From Lentzea sp. NBRC 105346 (lineage in GTDB: Bacteria; Actinomycetota; Actinomycetes; Mycobacteriales; Pseudonocardiaceae): a stretch of 64,000 nucleotides of DNA. Each line of letters opens with the position of its first letter. Position 1 is the stretch's first letter. A model generated the notes under the pieces. It did no database searches. It saw only the letters and a list, made by a program, of their open reading frames with translations, and was not told the origin of the DNA. The position numbers and the translations under genes were made by a program. The stretch covers positions 1-64,000 of the forward strand of contig NZ_BSTQ01000019.1 of the NCBI RefSeq assembly GCF_030269605.1, read 5' to 3'. Positions 17,592-25,824 of this stretch are shown one piece after another.

Positions 17592-18527
17592 ATGTCGACA
17601 CCCGAGCACGCCGAGCGCTACGCGCAGCGTCCTCCCGTCGACCTCAGCCTGGCGCCCCACGCCGCGCCCGTGGACGACGTCGCCCCCGAGCAGGTGGACG
17701 GCGTCGGCCCAGGTGGGCGGCCTCGTAGGTATGCCCCGGAGCCGCCGGCGATCGTGCACCACGGTCCGGCGAGGATCCTCGCGGTCTGCAACCAGAAGGG
17801 CGGCGTCGGCAAGACGACGTCCACCATCAACCTCGGTGCGTCGCTCGCCGAGTACGGCCGCCGCGTGCTGCTGGTCGACTTCGACCCGCAGGGCGCGCTG
17901 TCGGTCGGCCTCGGCATCCACCCGCACCAGCTCGACCAGACGATCTACAACGTCATCATGGAGAACGACGTCGGCGTGCGGGACGTGATCCGCAAGACCG
18001 TCGTCGACGACATGGACCTGCTGCCGTCGAACATCGACCTCTCCGCGGCCGAGATCCAGCTCGTCTCCGAGGTCGGCCGCGAGCACACGCTGGTCCGCAC
18101 GCTGCGTCCGGTGATCGACCACTACGACTACGTGCTGGTGGACTGCCAGCCCTCGCTCGGCCTGCTCACGGTGAACGCCCTCGCGGCCGCGGACGGAGTG
18201 CTCATCCCGCTCGAATGCGAGTTCTTCTCGCTGCGCGGGGTGGCGCTGCTCATCGACACCATCGAGAAGGTCAAGGAACGTTTGAACCCCAAGCTGGAGA
18301 TCACCGGCATCCTCGCGACGATGTACGACCACCGCACCCTGCACTCCCGCGAGGTGATGGCGCGCGTCGTCGAGGCGTTCGGCGAAGTCGTGTTCGACAC
18401 CGTCATCAACCGCACCGTGCGTTTCCCGGAGACCACCGTCGCCGGCGAGCCGATCACCCGCTGGGCGCCGCGCTCGGCGGGCGCGCAGGCGTACCGTGCC
18501 CTGGCGCGCGAGGTGATCGCCCGGTGA
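17592..18527 (+). CDS. parA: ParA/Soj family ATPase
   Basis: 311 residues. A ~55-residue N-terminal extension precedes the deviant Walker A, CNQKGGVGKTTSTINLG (~60-76). LLVDFDPQGALSVGLG, LVDCQPSLGLLTVNAL (switch/Walker B) and the C-terminal TTVAGEPITRWAP match the ParA family. GAGG (17578-17581) lies ten bases before ATG 17592. It corresponds by position to Rv1708, the orphan ParA next to scpA rather than the parAB pair near oriC. Membership in segregation or condensation of the chromosome is likely. The next gene overlaps by four bases. Confidence 0.93.
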   Translation: MSTPEHAERYAQRPPVDLSLAPHAAPVDDVAPEQVDGVGPGGRPRRYAPEPPAIVHHGPARILAVCNQKGGVGKTTSTINLGASLAEYGRRVLLVDFDPQGALSVGLGIHPHQLDQTIYNVIMENDVGVRDVIRKTVVDDMDLLPSNIDLSAAEIQLVSEVGREHTLVRTLRPVIDHYDYVLVDCQPSLGLLTVNALAAADGVLIPLECEFFSLRGVALLIDTIEKVKERLNPKLEITGILATMYDHRTLHSREVMARVVEAFGEVVFDTVINRTVRFPETTVAGEPITRWAPRSAGAQAYRALAREVIAR

Positions 18528-18838
18528 ACCGTCGCCCATCACTGCCGGGCGCGGCCGAACTGTTCCGGCTCACCTCGGCTCCTGACGTCTCCGATGTGCC
18601 CGCTCCTCCCGCTCAGCGGCGGGGTAGTGGCCGGACCAAACACACCACGAAGATCACCGTCTACGTGTCCGACGAGGAGCTGCTCGCTCTGGAGCAGGCG
18701 CGGCTGGAGTTGCGCGGGTCTCATGCGTTGGGTGTGGATCGCGGGCGGATCGTGCGTGAGGCCATTGCGATCGTGCTCGACGACCTCGAGGCTTCCGGCG
18801 CCGATTCGTTGCTTGTGCGTAGGTTGCGCGAGCAGTGA
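18524..18838 (+). CDS. Small ribbon-helix-helix-like protein between parA and scpA
   Basis: 104 residues from GTG 18524, which overlaps the parA stop. The C-terminal half is TTKITVYVSDEELLALEQAR then LELRGSHALGVDRGRIVREAIAIVL: a beta strand followed by two helices, the ribbon-helix-helix pattern of CopG/ParB-like DNA binders (my reading, not a search). The N-terminal ~45 residues are Pro/Arg-rich and probably disordered. It is coupled at both ends by four-base overlaps with parA and scpA. In the mycobacterial cluster scpA follows parA directly. It may be the DNA-binding partner of this ParA. Confidence 0.8.
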   Translation: MNRRPSLPGAAELFRLTSAPDVSDVPAPPAQRRGSGRTKHTTKITVYVSDEELLALEQARLELRGSHALGVDRGRIVREAIAIVLDDLEASGADSLLVRRLREQ

Positions 18839-19647
18839 CAGACGCTCTTCCTGATGACGGCAGATTCAAGGTCAGGCTGACGAACTTCGAAGGCCCGTTC
18901 GACCTTCTGCTGCAGCTGATCTCGCAGCACACGCTGGATGTCACCGAGGTGGCGCTGCACCAGGTGACCGATGACTTCATCGCGCATATTCGTGCCATGG
19001 GGGAGTCGTGGGATCTCGACGAGACCACCGAGTTCCTGGTCATCGCCGCTACATTGCTGGACCTGAAAGCGGCTCGTCTTCTGCCCGCCGGTGACGTGGA
19101 GGACGAGGACGACCTCGCTTTGCTGGAGGCCCGGGATCTGTTGTTCGCCCGGTTGTTGCAGTATCGGGCTTACAAGCAGGTCGCCGCGTTGTTTGCTGAG
19201 CTCGAGCAAGGGGCTTATCGGCGATATCCGCGATCCGTGGCTTTGGAGCCTCGGTTCCTCGGGTTGCTGCCTGAGGTGATGCTCGGGGTTACACCGAGTC
19301 GCTTTGCCGAGATCGCCGCGGCTGTGTTCCGGCCCAAGCCGCCCAAGACCGTGTCCACTTCGCACATTCACCAGCACCGGGTGTCCGTGCGGGAGCATGC
19401 CAACATGCTGCGCTCGCGGCTCTCCTCGTTGGGGACTGCTTCCTTCTCTGACCTGGTGGCCGACTGTTCGTCGACAATGGACGTTGTGGCTCGGTTCCTT
19501 GCGCTGCTGGAGTTGTACCGGGAGAAGGTGCTGGCGTTCGAGCAGCCTGATCCGTTGGGGCCGTTGCAGGTGACTTGGGTCGGTGGGGGTTTGGATTCGG
19601 CTTCGGTTGAGGCTTCGGAATTTGATGAGGACGAGGAATACGGATGA
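18835..19647 (+). CDS. scpA: Segregation and condensation protein A
   Basis: 270 residues. FKVRLTNFEGPFDLLLQLIS (~11-30) is the ScpA kleisin N-terminal signature. DETTEFLVIAATLLDLKAARLLPAG (~62-86) and the C-terminal winged-helix region complete it. It bridges SMC heads in the SMC-ScpAB condensin in the nucleoid. The GTG start overlaps the preceding gene and the stop overlaps scpB by four bases. The second half has many GCT/TTG/GGG codons compared with its neighbours. Orthologous to Rv1709 by position. Confidence 0.93.
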   Translation: MTDALPDDGRFKVRLTNFEGPFDLLLQLISQHTLDVTEVALHQVTDDFIAHIRAMGESWDLDETTEFLVIAATLLDLKAARLLPAGDVEDEDDLALLEARDLLFARLLQYRAYKQVAALFAELEQGAYRRYPRSVALEPRFLGLLPEVMLGVTPSRFAEIAAAVFRPKPPKTVSTSHIHQHRVSVREHANMLRSRLSSLGTASFSDLVADCSSTMDVVARFLALLELYREKVLAFEQPDPLGPLQVTWVGGGLDSASVEASEFDEDEEYG

Positions 19648-20906
19648 CCGAGCCGACTGAGCGTCCTGAGTCTTCCGGCTCGTGGGACTTCGCCGCTTTG
19701 GATGCCGCCGGGGCTGCGCTCGCCGGGCGGGTTGGGGCGCGCGAGGCTGTCTCGGCGTCCGGGGCTCCGGCTGAGGCTGATCTTGAGGCCGCGGGGGCGC
19801 CCCCCGGTTCCAGTCTATCGGCGGGGTCTGACAATTCCGGGGCCGCTGACGAGTCCGAGCCCGAACCGGACGAGCCTGAAGTCACCGAGTCTGAACTGGT
19901 CGAGCCCGAACCGGTGGCGCCTGAACTGGCCGAGCTCGAATCGGCCGAGTCTGAACTGGCGGCGCCTGAACCGACCGAGCCTGAGTCCGCCGAGCCCGCC
20001 GGTGATTCCGATCTTGGTGGCGAGCCCGCGGGGGCGCCCCCCGGTTCCAGCGTATCGACGAGCACCGACAGTTTCGGGCCCGATCAGGGGTCGGCTGCCG
20101 AATCTGTGGACAACTCGCCCGAATCCGCCGCCGAGCCGGAGATCGAGCACGCCGAGCCCGAGCCTGAGCACGGTGAGCCTGAGCCCACGCCCGAGCCGGA
20201 GTCCGAAGCTCAGCCTGAAACCGAGCCCGCGCCTGAAACCGAGCCCGAACCCGACGCCGAACCCGGCCCCGACCCGGACGAGGCCGCGGTAGCCGCCGCC
20301 CTCGAAGCGGCGGAACTGGCCGACGCCAGCCCGGAGGAGATCGAAGACTCGGGCCTCCCGGACCTGACCGAAGACCGCGAGTTCGATGGCGCCCTGGAAA
20401 GCGTCCTCCTGGTAGTGGACAGCCCGATCCACGAGGACCAACTCAGCAGCGCCCTCGAACAGCCGGTTAAACGAATCAAGGAAGCACTGCGTAGGATCAG
20501 CGACCGGTACACCGAGTCCGGCAGCGGCATCGACCTGCGCAGGGTGGGTGACGGCTGGCGCTTCTACACGCGCGACCGCTTCGCTCCCTTCGTGGAGAAA
20601 CTGCTGCTGGACGGCCAGCGGGCGAAGCTCACGCGTGCCGCGCTCGAGACGCTCGCGGTCATCGCCTACCGGCAGCCGGTCACGAGGGCTCGTATCGCCG
20701 CGGTGCGTGGCGTGAACGTGGACGGCGTCATCCGGACGCTCGTCGCGCGCGGTCTCATTGAAGAGACCGGCACGGACGGCGACACCGGTGGGATCCTGTA
20801 CCGCACGACCGAACTGTTCCTGGAGCGGTTGGGGCTGCCGTCGCTCGCCGACCTGCCGCCGATCGCTCCCCTGTTGCCCGAAGTGGATGCGATCGACGAT
20901 GTCTGA
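19644..20906 (+). CDS. scpB: Segregation and condensation protein B with a long acidic N-terminus
   Basis: 420 residues, about twice the usual length. The conserved winged-helix core is residues ~230-420: DGALESVLLVVDSPIHEDQL, then TRAALETLAVIAYRQPVTRA and RGVNVDGVIRTLVARGLI. Residues ~1-225 are Glu/Pro/Ser-rich (SEPEPDEPEVTESELVEPE...), probably disordered. They include two DNA-level copies of GCGGGGGCGCCCCCCGGTTC about 238 bases apart (19792 and 20030). ScpB joins ScpA on SMC. ATG 19644 overlaps scpA by four bases; an internal start near the core has no support. Confidence 0.92.
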   Translation: MTEPTERPESSGSWDFAALDAAGAALAGRVGAREAVSASGAPAEADLEAAGAPPGSSLSAGSDNSGAADESEPEPDEPEVTESELVEPEPVAPELAELESAESELAAPEPTEPESAEPAGDSDLGGEPAGAPPGSSVSTSTDSFGPDQGSAAESVDNSPESAAEPEIEHAEPEPEHGEPEPTPEPESEAQPETEPAPETEPEPDAEPGPDPDEAAVAAALEAAELADASPEEIEDSGLPDLTEDREFDGALESVLLVVDSPIHEDQLSSALEQPVKRIKEALRRISDRYTESGSGIDLRRVGDGWRFYTRDRFAPFVEKLLLDGQRAKLTRAALETLAVIAYRQPVTRARIAAVRGVNVDGVIRTLVARGLIEETGTDGDTGGILYRTTELFLERLGLPSLADLPPIAPLLPEVDAIDDV

Positions 20907-21633
20907 CCAGGAAGGCGTACGGCTGCAGAAGGTGCTCGCCCAGGCGGGTATCGCGAGCCGCCGCGCCTCGGAGGAACTGATCGCGGAGGGGCGCGTCCAG
21001 GTCGACGGCAAAGTCGTCAGGGAACAGGGCCGCAGGATCGACCCACAAACGGCAGTGGTCCACGTCGACGGGGTCCGGGTCCAGATCCGCGAAGACGTCG
21101 TCACCATCGCGATGAACAAGCCGCTCGGCGTGCTGTCCACGATGGAGGACGACCTCGGCCGGCCGTGCGTCGGCGACTACGTGCGCAACCGCAAGGAGCG
21201 GCTGTTCCACGTCGGGCGGCTCGACGCGGACACCGAAGGGCTGCTGCTGCTCACCAACGACGGCGAGCTCGCGCACCGGCTGATGCACCCGTCGTACAAC
21301 GTCATGAAGACCTACCTCGCCGAGGTGCCCGGACCGGTCGAGAAGGGCGTCGGCAAGCGGCTCAAGGCCGGGATCGAGCTGGAGGACGGGCCGGTCAAGG
21401 TCGACGCGTTCAAGCTCGTCGACTCGATGCCGGGCCGCGCGCTCGTCGAGGTCGTGTTGCACGAGGGGCGCAAGCACATCGTGCGGCGCCTGCTCGACGA
21501 GGTCGGGTACCCGGTGCGCAGCCTCGTGCGCACCGCGATCGGTGAGGTGCAGCTGGGCAACCAGCGGCCGGGCTCCATGCGGGTGCTGAACCGGCAGGAG
21601 GTCGGCGGGCTCTACAAGCTCGTTGGCCTGTAG
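20899..21633 (+). CDS. rluB: Ribosomal large-subunit pseudouridine synthase RluB/RsuA family
   Basis: 244 residues. An N-terminal S4 domain (VRLQKVLAQAGIASRRASEE, ~6-25) is followed by the RsuA-family catalytic core with MNKPLGVLSTMEDDLGRP and the catalytic Asp in GRLDADTEGLLLLTNDG (~110-126). ATG 20899 overlaps scpB by eight bases and gives the standard N-terminus. It isomerises a uridine in 23S rRNA, by family. The scpA-scpB-rluB order matches Rv1709-Rv1711. The usual next genes (cmk, der) are not found here; an accessory block starts instead. Confidence 0.94.
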   Translation: MSDQEGVRLQKVLAQAGIASRRASEELIAEGRVQVDGKVVREQGRRIDPQTAVVHVDGVRVQIREDVVTIAMNKPLGVLSTMEDDLGRPCVGDYVRNRKERLFHVGRLDADTEGLLLLTNDGELAHRLMHPSYNVMKTYLAEVPGPVEKGVGKRLKAGIELEDGPVKVDAFKLVDSMPGRALVEVVLHEGRKHIVRRLLDEVGYPVRSLVRTAIGEVQLGNQRPGSMRVLNRQEVGGLYKLVGL

Positions 21634-21723
21634 GAGCCCCACCGACCCGTGCACCGGCACCGGTTCGGGGCGAGAGTGCCGGTGGTTCTCCCCCTGTACG
21701 AGATCAACGCTAGGGCGAACGGG

Positions 21724-21769
21724 TTGTTCAGCGGCCTTCCATGGACGCTGAACAAAGTTCTCTGAACAA
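21724..21769 (+). promoter_or_regulatory. Three-box operator-like element before the first nSTAND1 gene
   Basis: TTGTTCAG (21724-21731), then 16 bases, then CTGAACAA (21748-21755), six bases, and CTGAACAA again (21762-21769). Box 1 and box 2 form an inverted repeat; box 3 repeats box 2. The same three boxes with exactly the same 16- and 6-base spacings occur at 25752-25797, also preceded by a conserved TAGGGCGA(A/T)CGGG stretch. Such conservation between two non-coding upstream regions indicates a binding site for a shared regulator. Confidence 0.75.
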
Positions 21770-21776
21770 TGACGCC

Positions 21777-24542
21777 GTGCCCAGGCGCGAGCGCCCCCTC
21801 GACGCGGGCGAAAGCGAGTTGCTGCAGTTCGCGGCGGATCTGCGCAGGTTGCGGGAGCTTGCGGGAAGTCCTACTTACCGCGAGCTGAGCAAGCGTGCGC
21901 ACTATTCCGCCGCGGCGCTCTCGGAAGCCGCGGGCGGACGGAAACTGCCGAGCCTGGCCGTCACCATTGCCTACGTACAGGCGTGCGAAGGTGACGCGCA
22001 GGAGTGGGAACGTCGGTGGCGCAACACCCTCGTGCACAACGGGCATGGGGACGGGCAGTCACCGTACGTGGGGCTCAAGCCGTTCCAGGCGTCCGACGCC
22101 GATCGCTTCTTCGGCCGCGACCGCCTCACCAGCGAACTGCTCGACCTGGTCGCACAGAAGCGGTTCATCGGCGTCTTCGGGGCGTCGGGCGTCGGCAAGT
22201 CGAGTGTGCTGAGGGCCGGGCTGATCGCGCGCACGGACCTGCCGGTGCTGCTGTTCACACCGGGCGCGGACCCGCTGGAGGAGTGCGCGATCCAGCTCGC
22301 GGCCCAAAGAGACGAGTCGGTCGTCGACATTCGCACGGCCCTGGAAGACCCGAAGAACCTGACCGAACTGGCCGACGGTCTGCTGGTCGTCGTCGACCAG
22401 TTCGAAGAGCTGTTCACGCTGTGCCGCGTCGAGCAGCAACGCGAGTGGCTCATCACCGCGCTCACGCACGGGCCGCACGTGGTCATCGGGGTGCGTGCGG
22501 ACTTCTACGGCCACTGCGCGCGGTATCCCGGACTCGTGGACGCGCTGCGGGGCGGCCAGGTCATGGTCGGCGCGATGAGCGCTGACGAACTGCGGCAGGC
22601 CGTCGTCGAACCCGCCGCGCACGCGGGCGCGAAGGTGGAGACCGCGTTGCTCGCGCGGCTCATGTCGGACGCGGCCGGGCAGCCGGCGGTGCTGCCGTTG
22701 CTGTCGCACGCGCTCGCCGAGACGTGGGAGCGGCGCGACGGGATGACGCTGACCCTGCACGGATACGAACAGGCCGGCGGCCTGGAATACGCAGTCGCGC
22801 ACACCGCGCAGACCGTCTACACGGGCTTCGACACCGCCCAACGCAAGCAGGCGCGGGAGATTCTGCTGCGGCTCATCGCGGTCGGCGAGGACACCGAGGA
22901 CACCAAACGGCGGGTGCGGCGCAGCGAGCTGGGCGACGGCGGCGAGGTGCTCGACCGGCTCGTCGCCGCCCGGCTGCTCACGCTCGACGGCGACGGCGTG
23001 GAGCTCGCGCACGAGGCGCTGATCCGGTCGTGGCCGTTGCTACGCCAGTGGATCGAGCAGGACCGTGAAGGCCTGCGCGTGCACCGAACTCTTACCGACG
23101 CGGCCGACGCGTGGGAGTCGCTGGAACGCGATCCGGGCGCGCTCTACCGGGGTGTGCGGCTGGAACTGGCCCGTGAGTGGCACGCGCATTCGCACACCGA
23201 GCTCAACGAACGCGAACGGGCGTTCCTCGACGCGAGCGAGGCCGCCGACGCCGAGGTCGCCGCGGCCGCTCGCCGAAGAACCAGGCGCGGGCGCCAGCTG
23301 ATCGCGGTGCTGCTCGTGTTGCTGGTGGTCGCCGTGTCGGCCACGGTCTACGCGTTGCGGGCACAGCAGACCGCGACCGAGGAACGGAACAAGGCGTTGG
23401 CGCTCAAGGCGGTCGGCGAGGCCACGGCGTTGCGCGCGAACAACCCGGCGCTCGCGCTGCAGGTCAACCTCGCCGCCTACGAACTGGCGAAGCTGCCGGA
23501 AGCCCGCAGCGGCCTGCGCTACGAGGCGTTCACCGGACAGATCCTGCGCAACGCGGGCAGCGAGGTCACCGCGATGGTGCTCAGCCCCACGCAGCAGCTG
23601 CTCGTCTCCGGGCACCGGGACGGCACCGTGCTCACCACCGACCTGCGCGACCAGCCCGGCACCCGCGCGTCCGTGCCCGCGACCAAGCACAACAGCGCGG
23701 TCGTCGCGATGGCGATCAGCCCGGACGGCCGCACGGTCGTCAGCGCCGACGCCGGCGGCGTGGTCCGCATCGTCGACATCGCGCTCGGCAAACCCAGCGA
23801 GATCGGCACCTTCCAGGCGCACGCCGCCGCCGTCACCGCCCTCGCGTTCCGCGGCGACACCCTGGTCACCGCGGGCCAGGACAACGCGGTGAAGGTGTGG
23901 GAGGGCGTGCCGAACGCCACGCAGAAGCTCGTCGCCACCTCCACCGACGTCGTCCCGAAGCTGCGGCACCTGGCGTTCGCCCCGGACGGCGCGACCATCG
24001 CCGCCGTGACGCTCGGCGGTGACCTGCTGATGGTCGACGTGCGCGCGGACTGGACGCTGCACGTCCGGGCGACCAGGCCACGCGTCGGCACCACGGTGTC
24101 GTTCAGCGACACGGGATCGCTGCTCGCGACGGCGAGCGGGAAAGGCGCGAACCTGTGGTCCACCGCGAAACCGGAACAGCTCGCCACCGTGGCCGGCGAC
24201 GGCGGTCAGGTCTACGCGGCGCTGCTCAGCCGCGAGGGCAACACGCTGGCCACGGCCAACGAGGACGGCAGCACCCGGCTGTGGACGATCACCGATCCGC
24301 GTCAGCCGGTGGAGACCGCCCGGCTGATCGGCCACACCGGCCCGGTCACCGCGGTCGCGCTGATGCCGTTGGCGGACACCGTGATCACCGGCGGCGCGGA
24401 CGGCACGCTGCGGCTCTGGAAGCTCGACGGGCGCGACCGGCTCGACCGCGTGTGCGAGCGAGCCGTGCCGCGGATGACAGCGGATGAGTGGCGGCACTTC
24501 TTCCCCGGACTGGACTTCCAGCCGCCGTGCCCGCCCCTGTAG
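21777..24542 (+). CDS. HTH-nSTAND1-TM-WD40 protein, paralog 1
   Basis: 921 residues from GTG 21777. The start was chosen because the product then begins PRRERPL like its two paralogs and the upstream ATG (21741) falls inside the operator boxes. Domains: XRE-like helix-turn-helix (~15-70); nSTAND1 NTPase with FFGRDRLTSELL (~111), Walker A GASGVGKSS (~135-143), Walker B VVVDQFEELF (~204-213) and GVRADFYGHC; a membrane helix (~505-527); and a C-terminal WD40 propeller with GSTRLWTI and GTLRLWKL repeats. The tail has a conserved Trp between two cysteines. STAND proteins are NTP-driven switches, often in signalling or immunity; the trigger and output here are unknown. Confidence 0.88.
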   Translation: MPRRERPLDAGESELLQFAADLRRLRELAGSPTYRELSKRAHYSAAALSEAAGGRKLPSLAVTIAYVQACEGDAQEWERRWRNTLVHNGHGDGQSPYVGLKPFQASDADRFFGRDRLTSELLDLVAQKRFIGVFGASGVGKSSVLRAGLIARTDLPVLLFTPGADPLEECAIQLAAQRDESVVDIRTALEDPKNLTELADGLLVVVDQFEELFTLCRVEQQREWLITALTHGPHVVIGVRADFYGHCARYPGLVDALRGGQVMVGAMSADELRQAVVEPAAHAGAKVETALLARLMSDAAGQPAVLPLLSHALAETWERRDGMTLTLHGYEQAGGLEYAVAHTAQTVYTGFDTAQRKQAREILLRLIAVGEDTEDTKRRVRRSELGDGGEVLDRLVAARLLTLDGDGVELAHEALIRSWPLLRQWIEQDREGLRVHRTLTDAADAWESLERDPGALYRGVRLELAREWHAHSHTELNERERAFLDASEAADAEVAAAARRRTRRGRQLIAVLLVLLVVAVSATVYALRAQQTATEERNKALALKAVGEATALRANNPALALQVNLAAYELAKLPEARSGLRYEAFTGQILRNAGSEVTAMVLSPTQQLLVSGHRDGTVLTTDLRDQPGTRASVPATKHNSAVVAMAISPDGRTVVSADAGGVVRIVDIALGKPSEIGTFQAHAAAVTALAFRGDTLVTAGQDNAVKVWEGVPNATQKLVATSTDVVPKLRHLAFAPDGATIAAVTLGGDLLMVDVRADWTLHVRATRPRVGTTVSFSDTGSLLATASGKGANLWSTAKPEQLATVAGDGGQVYAALLSREGNTLATANEDGSTRLWTITDPRQPVETARLIGHTGPVTAVALMPLADTVITGGADGTLRLWKLDGRDRLDRVCERAVPRMTADEWRHFFPGLDFQPPCPPL

Positions 24543-24547
24543 ATGGA

Positions 24548-24584
24548 CGGGTGAGCCCTGGGGAAGCTCACCCGCCACGTTTTT
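24548..24584 (+). terminator. Rho-independent terminator after nSTAND1 paralog 1
   Basis: CGGGTGAGC (24548-24556) pairs with GCTCACCCG (24566-24574) around a nine-base loop and is followed by CCACGTTTTT. It begins six bases after the stop codon. Confidence 0.8.
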
Positions 24585-24700
24585 CCCCTGCCAACCCCAT
24601 ATCGGACGGTGCCCCCCGACGGCAGCTCGTCCACCACCGAATGTAGGCGGGGTCGATCGGTTTGCCGAGCGTTTCGTGATCGCTCGAAACGTGGATTGCT

Positions 24701-24747
24701 ATGAGGGGAGCTTTGCAAGCGCTGACCGCCATGAAGGGGCCCCTCAT
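24701..24747. repeat. Diverged copy of the CATGAGGGGAG palindromic element
   Basis: ATGAGGGGAGCTTTGCA (24701-24717) faces ATGAAGGGGCCCCTCAT (24731-24747). The outer eight bases pair perfectly and the inner part imperfectly. It resembles the palindrome at 14138-14188 and lies just past the 3' end of the regulator gene on the minus strand, where it could help end that transcript. Confidence 0.6.
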
Positions 24748-24761
24748 TGCAGATGCACGGG

Positions 24762-25688
24762 TCAGTTCAGCAGCTCCCAGCCGCGCTGGGTCAGGCGGTG
24801 TTTGACCGCTCGCCCGTCCCGTTGGGTGCTGACGAACCCCGCGCAGCGCAACGCCGTGGCGTGCTGCGAGGCGGTGGGCAGGCTGATCCCGACGTGCCGC
24901 GCGAGGTCCGTGGTGGACCGCTCGGTCGTCAACGCCCGCAGCACCTCGGTCCGCGTCCGCCCCAGAGCGCCCTCGAGGCTGACCTCGGTGGTCTCCGTGG
25001 CCGTGACCGGGTAGCACAGGATCGGCTGCGCCCCCGAGAACAGCGCCGCGGCCGGTCCGGCGGCATTCACCGACGGGACGACCAGCAGGCCCCGGCCGTT
25101 GAGGTGCACGTCGCCCTCCCACGACGACTCGACGTGCAGCACCGGCGCCTCCCACCGGATCGCCGGGTGCAGTTTCGCCAGCACCGCGCCGAGCCCGTCG
25201 GTGAACGCGTGACGCGCGCGGGACCGGATCTCGGCGTCGAACGTCTGCACGGTCTGGTTCCACGCGGGCGCGAGGCGCAGGCGGTGGTAGTTGTGCAACG
25301 CCGTCCGCAGCTCCATGCGGGCACGGGCGTCGCCGCGGGCGAACGACCGCAGCCACGGCGACGTCGTCCCCAGCGACGGCAGCCATGAACCCCCGGACGC
25401 GGCCTGCAGCACCTCGCCCACCGCGTCCACGAACTTCGGCTGCGGCGACGAGAAGAAATCCGGCACGCCGTGGCTCGGCCGGATCAGCTCGGCGAGCGGT
25501 GCGATCGCCGGCAGCATCGCGCGGTCGAAATCGCGGGCCCGTACTCCGAACACGAGTTCAAACATCGGCAACGGCGTTCCCGCGCAGCGCGTGTTCGCCA
25601 GGTCCTCCACGCCGAAGTGGATCCGCAAAGTGCGCGTTCCGCCGTTGATAATCACCGGCATCGACGGTAGGCAATGTGTCGACAGCAT
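24762..25688 (-). CDS. DUF5937/ArsR-type winged-helix transcriptional regulator
   Basis: 308 residues. The N-terminal part (INGGTRTLRIHFGVEDLANT...) resembles the DUF5937 region of actinobacterial ArsR-like regulators. The C-terminal ~80 residues are a winged helix: LGRTRTEVLRAL, STTDLARHVGISLPTASQHA, GFVSTQRDGRAVKHRLTQRG. The start at 25688 has GGGGGAGAG about nine bases upstream on the minus strand; further upstream in-frame sequence runs into the divergent promoter. It lies between two nSTAND1 genes and faces away from the second, so its own promoter shares the 25.7-25.8 kb region holding the three-box element. It is a candidate regulator of the nSTAND1 genes. Confidence 0.82.
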   Translation of the reverse strand: MLSTHCLPSMPVIINGGTRTLRIHFGVEDLANTRCAGTPLPMFELVFGVRARDFDRAMLPAIAPLAELIRPSHGVPDFFSSPQPKFVDAVGEVLQAASGGSWLPSLGTTSPWLRSFARGDARARMELRTALHNYHRLRLAPAWNQTVQTFDAEIRSRARHAFTDGLGAVLAKLHPAIRWEAPVLHVESSWEGDVHLNGRGLLVVPSVNAAGPAAALFSGAQPILCYPVTATETTEVSLEGALGRTRTEVLRALTTERSTTDLARHVGISLPTASQHATALRCAGFVSTQRDGRAVKHRLTQRGWELLN

Positions 25689-25751
25689 CTGAAGTCTCTC
25701 TCCCCCTGAGACGTGGACTCCCCGTTGGGTGGCGACGTTAGGGCGATCGGG

Positions 25752-25797
25752 TTGTTCAGTGTCAGGACGTGGACGCTGAACAACGGGGTCTGAACAA
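25752..25797 (+). promoter_or_regulatory. Three-box operator-like element before the second nSTAND1 gene
   Basis: TTGTTCAG (25752-25759), 16 bases, CTGAACAA (25776-25783), six bases, CTGAACAA (25790-25797). Spacing is identical to the copy at 21724-21769. The stretch GACGTTAGGGCGATCGGG just upstream matches AACGCTAGGGCGAACGGG at the other locus. The element lies 27 bases before the ATG of paralog 2 and about 63 bases from the start of the divergent DUF5937 regulator. Confidence 0.78.
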
Positions 25798-25824
25798 TGA
25801 GAAGGGCGGAGGGGGAGGCGTCTC

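Noticed and set aside
21741-21776. ATG 21741 as start of nSTAND1 paralog 1
   Set aside because: The ATG falls between boxes 1 and 2 of the conserved operator-like element, and the paralogs begin at the position equivalent to GTG 21777.
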